DNA of 64,000 nucleotides from Bacteroidales bacterium. GTDB taxonomy: Bacteria > Bacteroidota > Bacteroidia > Bacteroidales > UBA3663. Location: positions 51,294 to 115,293 of the forward strand of contig JAILKE010000014.1 of the NCBI GenBank assembly GCA_024694125.1, given 5' to 3'. The stretch's first letter is position 1, and the number at the start of each line of letters is the position of its first letter. The notes under the pieces were generated by a model. It did no database searches. It saw only the letters and a list, made by a program, of their open reading frames with translations, and was not told the origin of the DNA. Position numbers and translations under genes: made by a program. Shown piece by piece: positions 8,301-17,510 of this stretch.

Positions 8301-10802
8301 ATACGGTGCAATCTGAGCCTGGGTGACGTCGGTGCTGAATTCGCCCGATGGTTCGTACACATGGGTGACCAGGTTGCAGCGCAGCATGCCCGGGGCATTG
8401 TCCTTGTCGATGTTGAACTGGATGTTGGTGGCAGCCTTGCCGCTCTCGCTCACTGTGCCCTTGCTTATCTCCTGTTCGGCTGTCTCGAACGATTTGGTCG
8501 GGTCGTCGAACGTGTATCCTTTCAGCGTGGGCCAGGAGGTCTTGCTCTGCACGATGGTGGCCGATATGTCGTATTTCAGCCCGCCCGCCTTCTGTCCGTT
8601 GAGCCACTCGGTGTAGAGCTGGGAGTGGTTGTCGCCCTTGGTGAGGGCGCCCTCGGGCAGGGTGAGGTCTATCTTGAGGCGGTTAGGCTTGATGGCCTCG
8701 ATGCGGAGGCTCTTCTCGAAGTTGACGCCACCTACGTTGATCTGGGCGTTCCACACGCCAGTAGGCGCATCGGCATCGGTCGCTACGTTGAAGGCATAGG
8801 TGCCCAGCGTGCCCGATGTGAGGGTCTGTGTGTGGACCAACTGACCCAGCGGATTGGTCAGGCGTAGGGTGACGGGATGGCCCTCGGGCAGAGTGCGCTT
8901 GCGGTCATTGAGCATGAAACCTATATGTAGCGTATCGCCTGGACGCCACACGCCACGTTCGCCGTATATGTAGCCCTTCAGTCCGCGCTGTATGCTCTGG
9001 CCCGATACGTCGAAGGTACTGGTCGATAGTGACTCGTTGTCCGTTATCTTGAGGTACGATACATCGTTGCCCAATGTGGCGACTATGTACGATGGTTGGC
9101 CAGCCTTGACGTCATAATGCAGTTGGGCAATGCCGTCTGCGTTGGTACGGGCAGTGGCGACGAGCTGCTGCTGGTGGTTGTAGGCCTTGATGTCGGTGTC
9201 GGCCAGTGGCAGGGCATCGGGCAGATTGACAGCCACGATGCTGATGTTCTGGTCGGTACCCCGCTGTGCAGTCAGACCGATGTTGGTGGCCAGTACGTTG
9301 CGCGCCACGATGCGGTCTTCGTAGTAATATGGGGTGGAGGGGTCCTTGCGCTTCTGGTAGTAGTTGTCCACCCACCATTGGTGTTTGTCGTGGCCCATGC
9401 CGGTGTAGTAGTAGGTCGTGTAGTCGAAGGTGCGGTTCTGCGACTCGAGCAGACGGGCATCCTCCTGGGCCAACTCCTGGCGGGACAGGGCAGGCAGCGA
9501 GTCGCTGGGCCATACCGACAGTCGGGCATCGAGGCTCAATTCGATGCGGTACATGGCGCCTGGTTCCACCTGGAACTGCTTCGACAGGTCGATGGCATAG
9601 GTGTGCCAGGTAGTGAGGTCAATGTCGGGCTGATCGATGTAGAAGGTGGTGGCAGCCACTGGACGGGCGGCATAGCACAGTCCTTCGTACGAATCGAGGT
9701 TGCCCTGCTGCATCATCGTGCCCATCATATTGGCAAATACCTTATAGACCAGGACGCGCACGCCACGCATGTAGATGCTGCGGAAGGGCACCAGTATCTG
9801 GTCAGACTGTGGTACGATGGTGCCGTCGCTCACGAACTCCACTTCGGGCTTGTTCGTCTTGATGGAGATCTCCTGTCTGTATGGTTCACCCAGCACGACT
9901 TGGTTGTGGCTGCGCAGAGACTTGTCCACGACCAGGGTGACCTGCTTGCCTGCCTGCATGTTGGCATAGGCTCGCACCACGTTGCCCTCCACGACCAGTT
10001 CAGTAGGGGTGCCGTCGATGTAGATCAGTCCCTTGTGGTCTTGTTTGGTATCGAGCGCCTTGTTGAAGGTGACCTCGATGTAGTGGCGGTCATCGGTCTT
10101 GCTGATCGCCTTGATGACCTTGAAGGAATGGAAGGACGGGAGTGAGACGTCGGTGAGCAACTTCTCCTCCAGACCGAGCGAGGCATCGGCTACGGACTGT
10201 ATGTTGAGGTTTATGTCCTTGTCCGGCTTGATGCCCAGCATCACCTGGTGGCTGGTGCCCTGGTCCGAGTGCGTCCAGTTGGTGGTGCACTTGTGGCTGA
10301 ATTGGACGTGCTTCTCGACTACTTCGGGTTTCTCGTTGTCGGCAGTGTTTATGGTGACCAATATCTGGTAGCCATCTTCGCCCTCAGTGAGGGTCTTGAC
10401 ATTGGCACTGAGCGCAAAGGGCAGTGTGTTGAACTGGAACGAGAATGGCTCCTTGGCCTCGAAGATGCGGTCTGTGCGGACCTTCGCCGTGTATTGGGTA
10501 TTGCGCTCCATTTCGTTGGTTGGACGGAAGGTCAATGTCCTGGCATCGGCCATGACGAACTTGCCATCCACCTTGGGCGAGATTTGCATCAAGTCGGCTG
10601 GCTGATACTTGTCCAGCACCTCCTGTGGGATGTCGGACGAAAAGAGAACACGCACTTCGCCCTGACGTGACAGCGAACCGCCGGAATAGGCGGAAATGTG
10701 TTCGTCGTAAGTGGGTGTGCCTGCTGTGTCACCGCCGCTGGAGCATTGGACGCACAACCAGGCTACCATCATGAATAGAAATAGTCGAATGTACTTTTTC
10801 AT
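5355..10802 (-). CDS. Bacterial alpha-2-macroglobulin lipoprotein
   Basis: 1815 residues from the ATG at 10802, chosen because it starts a lipoprotein signal (MKKYIRLFLFMMVAWLCVQC, then SSGG). It is a large bacterial alpha-2-macroglobulin family protein: MG-type beta domains fill the first half ('GYIYGERGVWRPGDTLHIGF' is the typical MG2-MG3 region). The thioester motif is HGCAEQ at about residues 1386-1391, so the reactive Cys-Gln bond is retained. The thioester-containing alpha/alpha toroid (about 1390-1650) and a C-terminal receptor-like domain follow. The family is thought to trap proteases in the periplasm. The next gene downstream of a promoter on this strand is pbpC, the usual partner. 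The region 10803-10975 between them has no gene. Confidence 0.92.
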   Translation of the reverse strand: MKKYIRLFLFMMVAWLCVQCSSGGDTAGTPTYDEHISAYSGGSLSRQGEVRVLFSSDIPQEVLDKYQPADLMQISPKVDGKFVMADARTLTFRPTNEMERNTQYTAKVRTDRIFEAKEPFSFQFNTLPFALSANVKTLTEGEDGYQILVTINTADNEKPEVVEKHVQFSHKCTTNWTHSDQGTSHQVMLGIKPDKDINLNIQSVADASLGLEEKLLTDVSLPSFHSFKVIKAISKTDDRHYIEVTFNKALDTKQDHKGLIYIDGTPTELVVEGNVVRAYANMQAGKQVTLVVDKSLRSHNQVVLGEPYRQEISIKTNKPEVEFVSDGTIVPQSDQILVPFRSIYMRGVRVLVYKVFANMMGTMMQQGNLDSYEGLCYAARPVAATTFYIDQPDIDLTTWHTYAIDLSKQFQVEPGAMYRIELSLDARLSVWPSDSLPALSRQELAQEDARLLESQNRTFDYTTYYYTGMGHDKHQWWVDNYYQKRKDPSTPYYYEDRIVARNVLATNIGLTAQRGTDQNISIVAVNLPDALPLADTDIKAYNHQQQLVATARTNADGIAQLHYDVKAGQPSYIVATLGNDVSYLKITDNESLSTSTFDVSGQSIQRGLKGYIYGERGVWRPGDTLHIGFMLNDRKRTLPEGHPVTLRLTNPLGQLVHTQTLTSGTLGTYAFNVATDADAPTGVWNAQINVGGVNFEKSLRIEAIKPNRLKIDLTLPEGALTKGDNHSQLYTEWLNGQKAGGLKYDISATIVQSKTSWPTLKGYTFDDPTKSFETAEQEISKGTVSESGKAATNIQFNIDKDNAPGMLRCNLVTHVYEPSGEFSTDVTQAQIAPYRRFVGIKAPQQTKQTQLDTDKNHTYSVISVDKDGQPQANVRIDVQIYKVNWYWWWSSTRDDLAGYTKSEHHTPFRDLTVTTDSEGKATFSMNIAEQKWGTYLIVAQDQESHHSTGVLSYFDWPWMTSRRSSENGENATQLTLSTDRKEYAPGDKIHLSVPSEAGSRAIVSICNGSQILSLRTYPCQKGQTEILLDVTEQMMPNVYLAVSLVQPYNQTLNDMPIRMYGITPVTVTSAASHLQPVVKCDDEFRSESTCQVTVSEQSGRPMGYTLAIVDEGLLDLTHFKTPDAWSLFNAREALGVRFWDMYQLVSGAYGGRIEQFFSIGGDEALNNAPKAIVNRFTPMVHFAGPFELKKGEKRTHSVNVPNYNGRVRVMVVAGDGQAYGHTDKSVLVRRPLMLIGTMPRQIGVNDEMTVAATVFATKALGKVRVQLSAADGLQVVGDKVQTLQFDAAGDQTVQFRIRAGEYAGMSTVSLQASAGGERADYTAQIDMRAVSIPMSQTTEVKIAPGQSYQTDITLPGNSDYKLLTELSAIQPLNMTCRINQLLAYPHGCAEQTVSKAFPQLYLAEFADLSLKEANEVEDNVKYCIRRIGSYQTPDGGIAYWPSSRNSNAWVSGYVLHFLTEAAARGYFVQTDMLNRLKTYVNKQANSWEPKFNGEENAYLLYVLANAQSSQLGAMNRMLEHATELSRTANDLLASAYALSGRKDISQKLLLSGTGNHYYHWFDAEAAHLMALDLVSDTKALECAESLRSRLMSNRWLSTSDCAMSLIALSHYYKHSKQSTGLNFQAKVNGKLIGDIDSRKFAWTTQTEVEQPKAKIEVTNRDKNGTLYLNLTTQGMASQSLVPASSNGLELTILYMDQNRRSIDPASLQQSTTFQAVLTVRNKTQDNVDNVAVTHIVPAGWEILSSKPNDGVSYQDQRDDRLLSYIDRLKRGASVTIEVTLSATYAGKYYLPAIHAEAMYDNQISGNTASSECVVQ

Positions 10803-10975
10803 AATCTGGGGAATATGTTGTTTAAATATTTTTAGGCAGATAAAAGAAGTTATAGACGATAATTGGACAACTTGCAATATTCAATTGTGTTTGCATCATA
10901 TTCAATTGCGCCGTTCCATTAGTCGTTTGTAACTTTAACCTCCCTCCCTATGCAGGGAGGGTCGGGGAGGGTCTT

Positions 10976-13300
10976 TTACTTCACCTCGAACCTGATTACC
11001 TTTCTGTTGCCCTGGTTATCGACCAGAGTGAGCCAATGTTCGCCGATGTCCGGGGCACAGGCAATGGAGTGATTTCCGTGGGTCTGTCCGATGTATTGGT
11101 CATCAATATGCCAGTAGAGCGTAGCCTCGGGGTCGCGGCAGGCGGCCTTCATGACGACCTTCTCGCTCTTGCCGCCGAAGTTGCGCGGTACGACCAATAT
11201 GGAGTTGTGTTCGGGCGTGATGATCGAGAACTGCTCGCGCGTGGTACTGAGGCAATCAGGTCGCATGGGAGGCAGTTTGCGGTAGGTCGTCGAGTGTCCC
11301 GCGTAGTAATACTCCTGGGTGGGAGGCAGGACGAAGCGCGACTCTGTGAGGATGCGGCTCACTGCCTCGCCCGCACTGTTGACCTGCCAGGCTCCATCGG
11401 CCGAGAGATGCACATACTGGCAGTAGGGACAAACTGCCGAGCCGATACATTGGCGTGGAATCATCTCGTTGTCGGTATCGGCGCAGATGCTGGATGCGAT
11501 GTGTCCGCTGTGCCGGCATATCCGTGCCGCCTGCATGTCCGCTGCCGGTTGTTCGAACCAGGGAGAGTCATCGAGCATGGTGAAGGCGTCGAACATCAGT
11601 GGGGCGGCGTAGCCCACACCGGTCAGACCTGCACGCCCCTCGCCGGATGAGTTGCCCACCCATACACCCACCGTGTAGCGTGATGTGGTGCCTATGGCCC
11701 AACCGTCGCGTGCACCCCAGCTGGTGCCGGTCTTCCAGGCTACTTGTTTCATCGAGCGGAAGTTGTACCAGTCAGCCTCTTCCTCGGGTCTGTTGAGCGC
11801 GCTCATGGCTTGGTAGGCGAACCAGATGGCGGAGGCTGATATGCGCGACGTGCCGTTGGGGCGCGACGTTGCTTGTGGGATGGGGGTGAGGCGCAATGGG
11901 TGCAGGTCTCGGTCATCGTATGTATGCCCCCCGGTATTGTAGTGATTCAGTCGGCGGGTCAGTGAGGCATACATACCCGTCATGTCCCACAGGGTACCTT
12001 CGGCTCCTCCCAGTATGAGCGATGCACCATAGTGGGCTGCGTCGTAGTGTAGGGTGGTCATGCCCAACCATCGGAGCACTGTCATGAATCGCTCCGTACC
12101 ATATTGAGCCAACATACGCACCAACGGAACATTGAGCGACCGGGTCACAGCCTCGTCAGCATGTACGATGCCGGAGAATGTCTTGCTGTAGTTACTGGGG
12201 GTGAAGCCGTTGATGTTGAGCGGTGTGTCGGCCACTATGAGTCGAGGCGTGATGTCACCGCTGCTCATCATGGCAGCGTACAGGAACGGTTTCAGCAGAC
12301 TGCCCGTGCTGCGTTCGCTGATGATGTTATCGACCTGCGAAGTGGCTGTCTGCTGTGTACTGTTGCCCACGTATGCCAGGACCTCTCCACTCTCTGCGTC
12401 GGCCACTATCAGTGCGATGTCACTGATGTAGTTGGCCTTGTAACGATGCGAGTATCGGTCTGCCATCTGTTGCAACTGCATCTGCAGTCCCAGGTCGATG
12501 GTGCTGCGCACGGTCTCTCCATCATGCTTGACTGCCAGGCGGGTTAGCAGGTGTGGTGCTCGGTTCGGTATGGGCAATGGTTGGTCGGGCAGAGGTTCGC
12601 TCAGTGCCAGGCTGTATTCTTCGGCGGTCAATGTGCCATCTTCGTGCAACAGCCGCAGCAGGGTATCACGTTTGCGGCGCAGCGCTTCGCGGTTGCGGCT
12701 CAGGTGTATCAGTGCAGGTGAATTGGGCAATACAGCCAGTGTGGCATTCTCTGCCCACGACAATTGGCTGGCACTACGGCCGAAGTATCGCCACGCTGCT
12801 GCATCAATGCCCACCGTGTTACCTCCGAATGGCGCGTGCGAGGCATACATGCGCAGAATCTCCTCCTTGCTGTACGTCAGTTCGATGTCCACTGCCCACA
12901 GGGCTTCGAGCATCTTCTGCCACAGGGTACGGTCCTGATTGCCTCGTGCCATGCGTGCCAACTGCATCGTGATGGTACTGCCGCCCTCGGCAATATGCCG
13001 GTGGGAGATGTTGCTCTTGATGGCTCGTATTATAGCGATGGGATCGATGCCTGGATGGTAATAGAATCGCTGGTCTTCGTAAGCGATGATGCAACGGGAG
13101 AACTTGTCGGTTATGCTGTCGGATTCGGGGAAGCGCCATTGTTCGTCGGTAGCTATGCGTGCTCCCACCAGTGCGCCGTTCCTGTCGGTCACTACTGTCG
13201 ATGTGGGACTGTCGAATAACGGGCGCGGCACCCACAGATGCAGTGCCGTCAGCATGGCTGCTATGACCAACAGTGCCAACCAATAAGGTTTGCGTTTCAT
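10976..13300 (-). CDS. pbpC: Penicillin-binding protein 1C
   Basis: 774 residues. A single N-terminal membrane anchor (about residues 7-24) is followed by a GT51 transglycosylase domain (EDQRFYYHPGID near 73, EGGSTITMQLAR near 106) and a transpeptidase domain with STGSLLKP (SxxK serine, about residue 330), SLN and KTGTS (about 523). The last 90 or so residues form the BiPBP_C domain typical of PBP1C. It polymerises and crosslinks peptidoglycan. Pairing with an A2M lipoprotein is a known arrangement thought to combine protease inhibition with wall repair. The ATG at 13300 (MKRKPYW) is preferred over 13315. A weak promoter may lie at 13381-13388. Confidence 0.9.
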   Translation of the reverse strand: MKRKPYWLALLVIAAMLTALHLWVPRPLFDSPTSTVVTDRNGALVGARIATDEQWRFPESDSITDKFSRCIIAYEDQRFYYHPGIDPIAIIRAIKSNISHRHIAEGGSTITMQLARMARGNQDRTLWQKMLEALWAVDIELTYSKEEILRMYASHAPFGGNTVGIDAAAWRYFGRSASQLSWAENATLAVLPNSPALIHLSRNREALRRKRDTLLRLLHEDGTLTAEEYSLALSEPLPDQPLPIPNRAPHLLTRLAVKHDGETVRSTIDLGLQMQLQQMADRYSHRYKANYISDIALIVADAESGEVLAYVGNSTQQTATSQVDNIISERSTGSLLKPFLYAAMMSSGDITPRLIVADTPLNINGFTPSNYSKTFSGIVHADEAVTRSLNVPLVRMLAQYGTERFMTVLRWLGMTTLHYDAAHYGASLILGGAEGTLWDMTGMYASLTRRLNHYNTGGHTYDDRDLHPLRLTPIPQATSRPNGTSRISASAIWFAYQAMSALNRPEEEADWYNFRSMKQVAWKTGTSWGARDGWAIGTTSRYTVGVWVGNSSGEGRAGLTGVGYAAPLMFDAFTMLDDSPWFEQPAADMQAARICRHSGHIASSICADTDNEMIPRQCIGSAVCPYCQYVHLSADGAWQVNSAGEAVSRILTESRFVLPPTQEYYYAGHSTTYRKLPPMRPDCLSTTREQFSIITPEHNSILVVPRNFGGKSEKVVMKAACRDPEATLYWHIDDQYIGQTHGNHSIACAPDIGEHWLTLVDNQGNRKVIRFEVK

Positions 13301-13503
13301 ATTTACCGATGTCAATGTTGCAAGGGCTGTTGTTGCGCCCCTCTACGTGTTAAGTGTTATTATATCGTTTTTCGTTGTTGCAAGTATATGTATTTTTTCT
13401 CAATTATGGGCCAATATCCTCAAATATTTTTTCTGTTGTCCGATTAAAGTCTATCCCCAGTCTGATAAAGTCAGTTGTAATTGCCAAATTTTAAACTTAA
13501 AAT

Positions 13504-13537
13504 AACAATCCCCGGTGTGAATGCACCGGGGATTGTT
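13504..13537 (-). terminator. Terminator of the exuT transcript
   Basis: A perfect 14-bp stem, AACAATCCCCGGTG with its complement, and a 6-nt loop. Read on the minus strand it continues into a T-rich tract. It lies 60 nt past the exuT stop. Confidence 0.8.
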
Positions 13538-13596
13538 ATAAATATTTTGAACAGGTCAATTGACTGTTGGAATCGGGTCAATTGTCCATGGATTCA

Positions 13597-15030
13597 TTAG
13601 ACTTCTACCTTCTTGTAGCTTGGAACGAGAGCCTTCATGATAGACCATGCGATGATGTAGGCTACTGCGCAGATGCAGAAGACAATCATGTATGAGGCAG
13701 GCTTGCCTTCGAAGCCCATGAAGGTGAAGGCTGAACCCTGACCCTCGGCATAGGTGAAGAGCATACCTGAACCCTTGTTGATGAGGAATGAACCTACACC
13801 ACCAGCCATACCGCCGATACCAGTGATGGTAGCAACTGCAGACTTAGGGAACATATCACCGATGGTAGAGAAGAGGTTGGCTGACCAAGCCTGGTGACCT
13901 GCGCCTACCAGACCGATGACGATAGCTGGCCACCATGCTGAGTATTCGCCCAGAGGCTGTGCCAATACGCATACCAGTGGCATGAAGGCGATGAACATCA
14001 TAGCCAACATACGGCCTGAATATGGTTCCATACCCTTCTTCTCGACGAAGTAAGTAGGCAACTTGCAGATGTAGATTGACAGGAAGGTTACGATAGCATA
14101 CAGGGTCATGATGAGCATCATACCTGTACCGGTCGAAGCCTTGTAGCCATATACGTCCTGGAAGTAACCAGGAGCCCAGAAGAGGAAGAACCACCATACA
14201 CCATCGGTAAAGAACTTACCAGTGATGAATGACCAGGTCTGCTTGTAGGTGAATGCCTTGAACAGAGAGATTGGCTTCTCCTCGGTATTGGCAGACGCGT
14301 TGTTGGCCTCGGCTGCATCGTCCTGATGGATATACTCGAGCTCCTCCTTGTTGACGTGAGCGCTCTTCTCAGGAGCATCGTACCACTTAACGAAGAAGCC
14401 CATCCAGATGAAGCCCAGAGCACCGATAATGATGAATGCCATCTCCCAGCCAAATGCCTTGGCCAACGGTGGAATCATCAATGGAGCTGCGAGAGCGCCT
14501 ACAGATGCACCTGCATTGAAGATAGAGGTAGCATACGAACGGTCCTTCTTAGGGAAGTACTCAGCAGTTACCTTGATAGCTGCAGGGAAGTTTCCAGCTT
14601 CGCCCAAGCCCAGGATGGCACGGCAAACGAGGAACATAGCTACACCTACAGTAGGAACGCCGATGGCAAGGGCCGAAGCCTTGTCCAGGTCGCGCATTGC
14701 TTCGATAGTGCCTGCGCCGGTAGCCAATGCGGTACCGATACCGCACAGAGCGTGGAGACATGCACCAAGGCTCCATACGCCGATAGCCCACAGATAACCC
14801 TTCTTGGTGCCCATCCAATCGACGAACTTGCCGGCAAACAACATGCAGACAGCGTAGAAGATTGAGAAGTAAGCGGTGATTGTACCATAATCATCATCAT
14901 TCCAGTGGAAATCAGGATAGATGAACTCTTTAGCAGTTAATGATAATACCTGACGATCGAGGTAGTTGACGGTTGTTGCCACGAAGAGCAATCCGCACAT
15001 CCACCAACGCCAATTAGTCATTTTGTTCAT
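13597..15030 (-). CDS. exuT: MFS hexuronate transporter
   Basis: 477 residues from the ATG at 15030 (MNKMTNWRWWM). It is a 12-segment major facilitator with the anion:cation symporter signature near the start (VNYLDRQVLSLTA) and the 'GLGEAGNFPAAIKVTAEYFPKKDRS' block typical of ExuT-type hexuronate symporters. It imports galacturonate and glucuronate across the inner membrane. It is the last gene of the kdg cluster, 72 nt after kdgA, with a perfect intercistronic hairpin in the gap, so it could be expressed differently from the enzymes upstream. Confidence 0.87.
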   Translation of the reverse strand: MNKMTNWRWWMCGLLFVATTVNYLDRQVLSLTAKEFIYPDFHWNDDDYGTITAYFSIFYAVCMLFAGKFVDWMGTKKGYLWAIGVWSLGACLHALCGIGTALATGAGTIEAMRDLDKASALAIGVPTVGVAMFLVCRAILGLGEAGNFPAAIKVTAEYFPKKDRSYATSIFNAGASVGALAAPLMIPPLAKAFGWEMAFIIIGALGFIWMGFFVKWYDAPEKSAHVNKEELEYIHQDDAAEANNASANTEEKPISLFKAFTYKQTWSFITGKFFTDGVWWFFLFWAPGYFQDVYGYKASTGTGMMLIMTLYAIVTFLSIYICKLPTYFVEKKGMEPYSGRMLAMMFIAFMPLVCVLAQPLGEYSAWWPAIVIGLVGAGHQAWSANLFSTIGDMFPKSAVATITGIGGMAGGVGSFLINKGSGMLFTYAEGQGSAFTFMGFEGKPASYMIVFCICAVAYIIAWSIMKALVPSYKKVEV

Positions 15031-15056
15031 GGATAATAGTATAAAATTAAAATAAA

Positions 15057-15093
15057 ACATCATTTCATGGAAAATGAAACCATGAAATGATGT
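15057..15093 (-). promoter_or_regulatory. Intercistronic stem-loop between kdgA and exuT
   Basis: ACATCATTTCATGG (15057-15070) is perfectly complementary to 15080-15093 with a 9-nt loop. There is no T-run on the minus strand. An mRNA processing or stability element is likelier than a full terminator. Confidence 0.55.
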
Positions 15094-15102
15094 ATAAATA
15101 AA

Positions 15103-15771
15103 TTATTTCTTGAACGATGCGATGGCGTCGAAGCACTCCTTGCACTTGGCAGAGATAGCCTTCCAGTCGCCAGCTGCTACGGTCTCCTTAGGGAAGAGCT
15201 TAGAGCCCATGCCTACGCAATAGACACCAGCCTTGAACCACTTCTCGAGGTTCTCTGCCTCAGGAGCAACACCGCCAGTAACCATGATCTTTGACCAAGG
15301 CATTGGAGCCATCAAGCCCTTTACGAGGTTTGGACCAACTACGTCGCCAGGGAATACCTTGGTGAAGTCGCAGCCTACCTCCTGAGCCTTGCCGATCTCT
15401 GATGGTGTGAGACAGCCTGGGCAGTATGTTACGCAACGACGGTTGCAGACTACTGCAACGTCTGGGTTGAACAATGGACCAACGACGAAGTTAGCACCCA
15501 ACTGGATATAGAGAGCTGCTGTAGGAGCATCTACTACTGAACCGATACCGAGGGCCAATTCTGGGCACTCCTTGGCAACCCACTTTGAGAGTTCGCCGAA
15601 TACCTCGTGTGCGAAGTCACCGCGGTTAGTGAACTCGAAAGCGCGTACACCACCGTCGTAACATGCCTTAATCACATTCTTGCATACCTCAACGTCTTTG
15701 TTGTAGAAGACAGGTACCATAGGTGCAGCCTTGATCTTGGCCATCACCTCAAATTTATCAAATTTACTCAT
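15103..15771 (-). CDS. kdgA: KDPG aldolase
   Basis: 222 residues from the ATG at 15771 ([10 protein letters not shown]). It is a class I aldolase of the KDPG/KHG family: AFEFTNRGD holds the catalytic Glu, and [14 protein letters not shown] holds the Schiff-base Lys. '[17 protein letters not shown]' is the phosphate-binding end of the barrel. It cleaves 2-keto-3-deoxy-6-phosphogluconate to pyruvate and glyceraldehyde-3-phosphate, the last step of hexuronate breakdown. The extended upstream reading frame crosses a repeat tract and is not real. Confidence 0.9.
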   Translation of the reverse strand: MSKFDKFEVMAKIKAAPMVPVFYNKDVEVCKNVIKACYDGGVRAFEFTNRGDFAHEVFGELSKWVAKECPELALGIGSVVDAPTAALYIQLGANFVVGPLFNPDVAVVCNRRCVTYCPGCLTPSEIGKAQEVGCDFTKVFPGDVVGPNLVKGLMAPMPWSKIMVTGGVAPEAENLEKWFKAGVYCVGMGSKLFPKETVAAGDWKAISAKCKECFDAIASFKK

Positions 15772-15781
15772 AATATTAAGT

Positions 15782-15817
15782 ACAAAGGGACTAAGTACAA
15801 AGTACAAAGTACAAAGG
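15782..15817. repeat. AGTACAA tandem repeat, left flank of the four-helix gene
   Basis: Three exact AGTACAA units at 15794-15814 within a longer ACAAAG/CTAAGTAC tract. Read outward from the gene on the minus strand, it matches the other flank (16213-16241) in the order CCTTTGT, GTACTTAGT, CTTTGT. The two flanks are therefore imperfect inverted repeats. Confidence 0.65.
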
Positions 15818-15838
15818 GTTACCCGCTGGCTTTGTACA

Positions 15839-16204
15839 TTAGTTCTTTTGATTGATATTTTTTCTAGTTGAAACAATTGCTTTTACTGTGATTTTGAGTA
15901 ACTCAGTACACTCGCGAGTTATATCTTCCATTCTTTCAGGAGGTAACATCCCGCATTCGGTTATAAGTTCTAACCAGTGCAATGTTTCATCCAGTTCTTC
16001 CTCTACCATTTTTAATTTGTTCAAGAAGTCTTTGTCTGACTTCGCGATACATGCCGCTCTGTAATTGGCGGAAGGAGAGGTGCCAGAACGGACTATTTGA
16101 CGAGCAATCGCCATAGCTGCTATTGAGTGAGGCAAGGCATCTACCATATGAATAATGCGGATTGCAAATTCTTTGTGCCTTTTCCTCAAATCTAGCTCTT
16201 GCAT
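15839..16204 (-). CDS. Four-helix-bundle protein (IVP/S23 family)
   Basis: 121 residues, nearly all predicted helix. The pattern [31 protein letters not shown] and [18 protein letters not shown] is that of the TIGR02436 four-helix-bundle family first described from 23S rRNA intervening sequences. The accessory protein Avd of diversity-generating retroelements has the same fold. It interrupts the otherwise compact kdgK-kdgA-exuT cluster and is flanked by inverted short repeats, so it looks like an inserted cassette. The molecular function is unknown. Confidence 0.8.
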   Translation of the reverse strand: MQELDLRKRHKEFAIRIIHMVDALPHSIAAMAIARQIVRSGTSPSANYRAACIAKSDKDFLNKLKMVEEELDETLHWLELITECGMLPPERMEDITRECTELLKITVKAIVSTRKNINQKN

Positions 16205-16212
16205 TGGTCGGT

Positions 16213-16241
16213 CCTTTGTCCTTGGTACTTAGTTACTTTGT
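16213..16241. repeat. Right flank repeat of the four-helix gene
   Basis: Contains CCTTTGT, GTACTTAGT and CTTTGT in the order seen, inverted, at 15782-15817. It ends 9 nt before the kdgK stop codon. Confidence 0.55.
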
Positions 16242-16250
16242 CACTTGATT

Positions 16251-17276
16251 TTATCGTTGTACACGGCCGTTGGCGTTGCCACCAGCAAGGCTCATAACCT
16301 CATCCTCAGATACGAGGTTGAAGTCACCGTTGACGGTGTGCTTCAGGGCAGAAGCTGCAACAGCGAACTCGAGGGCCGCAGCCTGGTCAGTTGGGTACTT
16401 GAGCATACCGTGGATCAAGCCACCAGAGAAAGAGTCACCACCACCGACGCGGTCGATGATTGGGTTGATCTCATAACGCTTAGACTGATAGAACTCCTTG
16501 CCGTTGTAGATCAGGGCCTTCCAGCCATTGTGGGTAGCGCTGAATGACTCACGGAGAGTAGATACTACATACTTGAAGCCGAACTCCTTGGCCATAGCCT
16601 TGAAGATGCCCTCGTAGCCGGCAGCATTGGTCTCGCCACCTTCGACGTTAGCATCAGGCTTGAAGCCGAGGCAGAGCTCAGCATCCTCCTCGTTGCCGAT
16701 ACATACGTCAACATACTTCATCAATGGACGCATGATAGAGATAGCCTTCTCTGAGGTCCACAGCTTCTTGCGGAAGTTCAGGTCAACTGAAACAGTTACG
16801 CCATGACGCTTAGCAGCCTCGCAAGCCAGCTTGGTGAGCTCAGCAGCCTTGTCCGAGATAGCTGGGGTGATGCCTGACCAGTGGAACCAGTCAGCACCCT
16901 CCATGATTGCATCAAAGTCGAAATCAGAAGGATCAGCCTCGGCGATAGAAGAATGAGCGCGGTCGTAGATGACCTTAGATGGACGCATAGAGGCGCCAGT
17001 CTCACAGTAGTAGAGACCTACACGGTCGCCACCACGGGCAATGAAGTCGGTCTTGACACCATAACGGCGCAGAGCATTGACAGCGATCTGTCCAATCTCG
17101 TGCTTAGGCAACTTCGATACGAAGTAAGCCTCGTGACCATAATTAGCGCAACTAACAGCGACATTAGCCTCGCCACCGCCAGGGATGATGCGCAGGATGT
17201 CTGACTGAATGAAACGGTCATTGCCGTTAGGAGAAAGGCGAAGCATGATCTCGCCAAGGGTGATGATTTTTCCCAT
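16251..17276 (-). CDS. kdgK: 2-keto-3-deoxygluconate kinase (PfkB family)
   Basis: 341 residues. A ribokinase/PfkB-fold sugar kinase: the N-terminal substrate site GGGEANVAVSCANYG and the C-terminal DRVGGGDSFSGGL, which carries the catalytic Asp in a GGGD version of the usual GAGD. The family and its neighbours indicate phosphorylation of 2-keto-3-deoxygluconate to KDPG. The gene is 234 nt downstream of uxaC on the same strand. The gap 17277-17510 holds only an imperfect GC-rich hairpin near 17465-17493 and no promoter that I can support. Confidence 0.87.
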   Translation of the reverse strand: MGKIITLGEIMLRLSPNGNDRFIQSDILRIIPGGGEANVAVSCANYGHEAYFVSKLPKHEIGQIAVNALRRYGVKTDFIARGGDRVGLYYCETGASMRPSKVIYDRAHSSIAEADPSDFDFDAIMEGADWFHWSGITPAISDKAAELTKLACEAAKRHGVTVSVDLNFRKKLWTSEKAISIMRPLMKYVDVCIGNEEDAELCLGFKPDANVEGGETNAAGYEGIFKAMAKEFGFKYVVSTLRESFSATHNGWKALIYNGKEFYQSKRYEINPIIDRVGGGDSFSGGLIHGMLKYPTDQAAALEFAVAASALKHTVNGDFNLVSEDEVMSLAGGNANGRVQR

Positions 17277-17510
17277 AATTAATTATTTAAGTAAGTTGTT
17301 TTGTATTTTCACAAACATTGTAATGAGAGAGTAGTACTTGACCCGAAGTAGTGGTCGGAATAGTGATTGCTTGTCGGGTCGATGCATACCATAACAGGCT
17401 GACGACGGACGTCAGTCATTTTTAGTGCAAAGGGCTCTCTTTAATTACGCGTTTTAATTAATGTACAGGCGTGCGCGCCTTGTGAGACGCACAGCCTGTT
17501 GAAATTTGCC

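Noticed and set aside
15771-15876. Upstream extension of kdgA
   Set aside because: The extra codons come from the AGTACAA repeat tract; the aldolase family starts at about the ATG at 15771.
15839-16204. Four-helix protein as the Avd subunit of this retroelement
   Set aside because: It lies about 11 kb from the RT, outside the prophage and inside a host sugar operon with its own flanking repeats. Listed only as a possibility.
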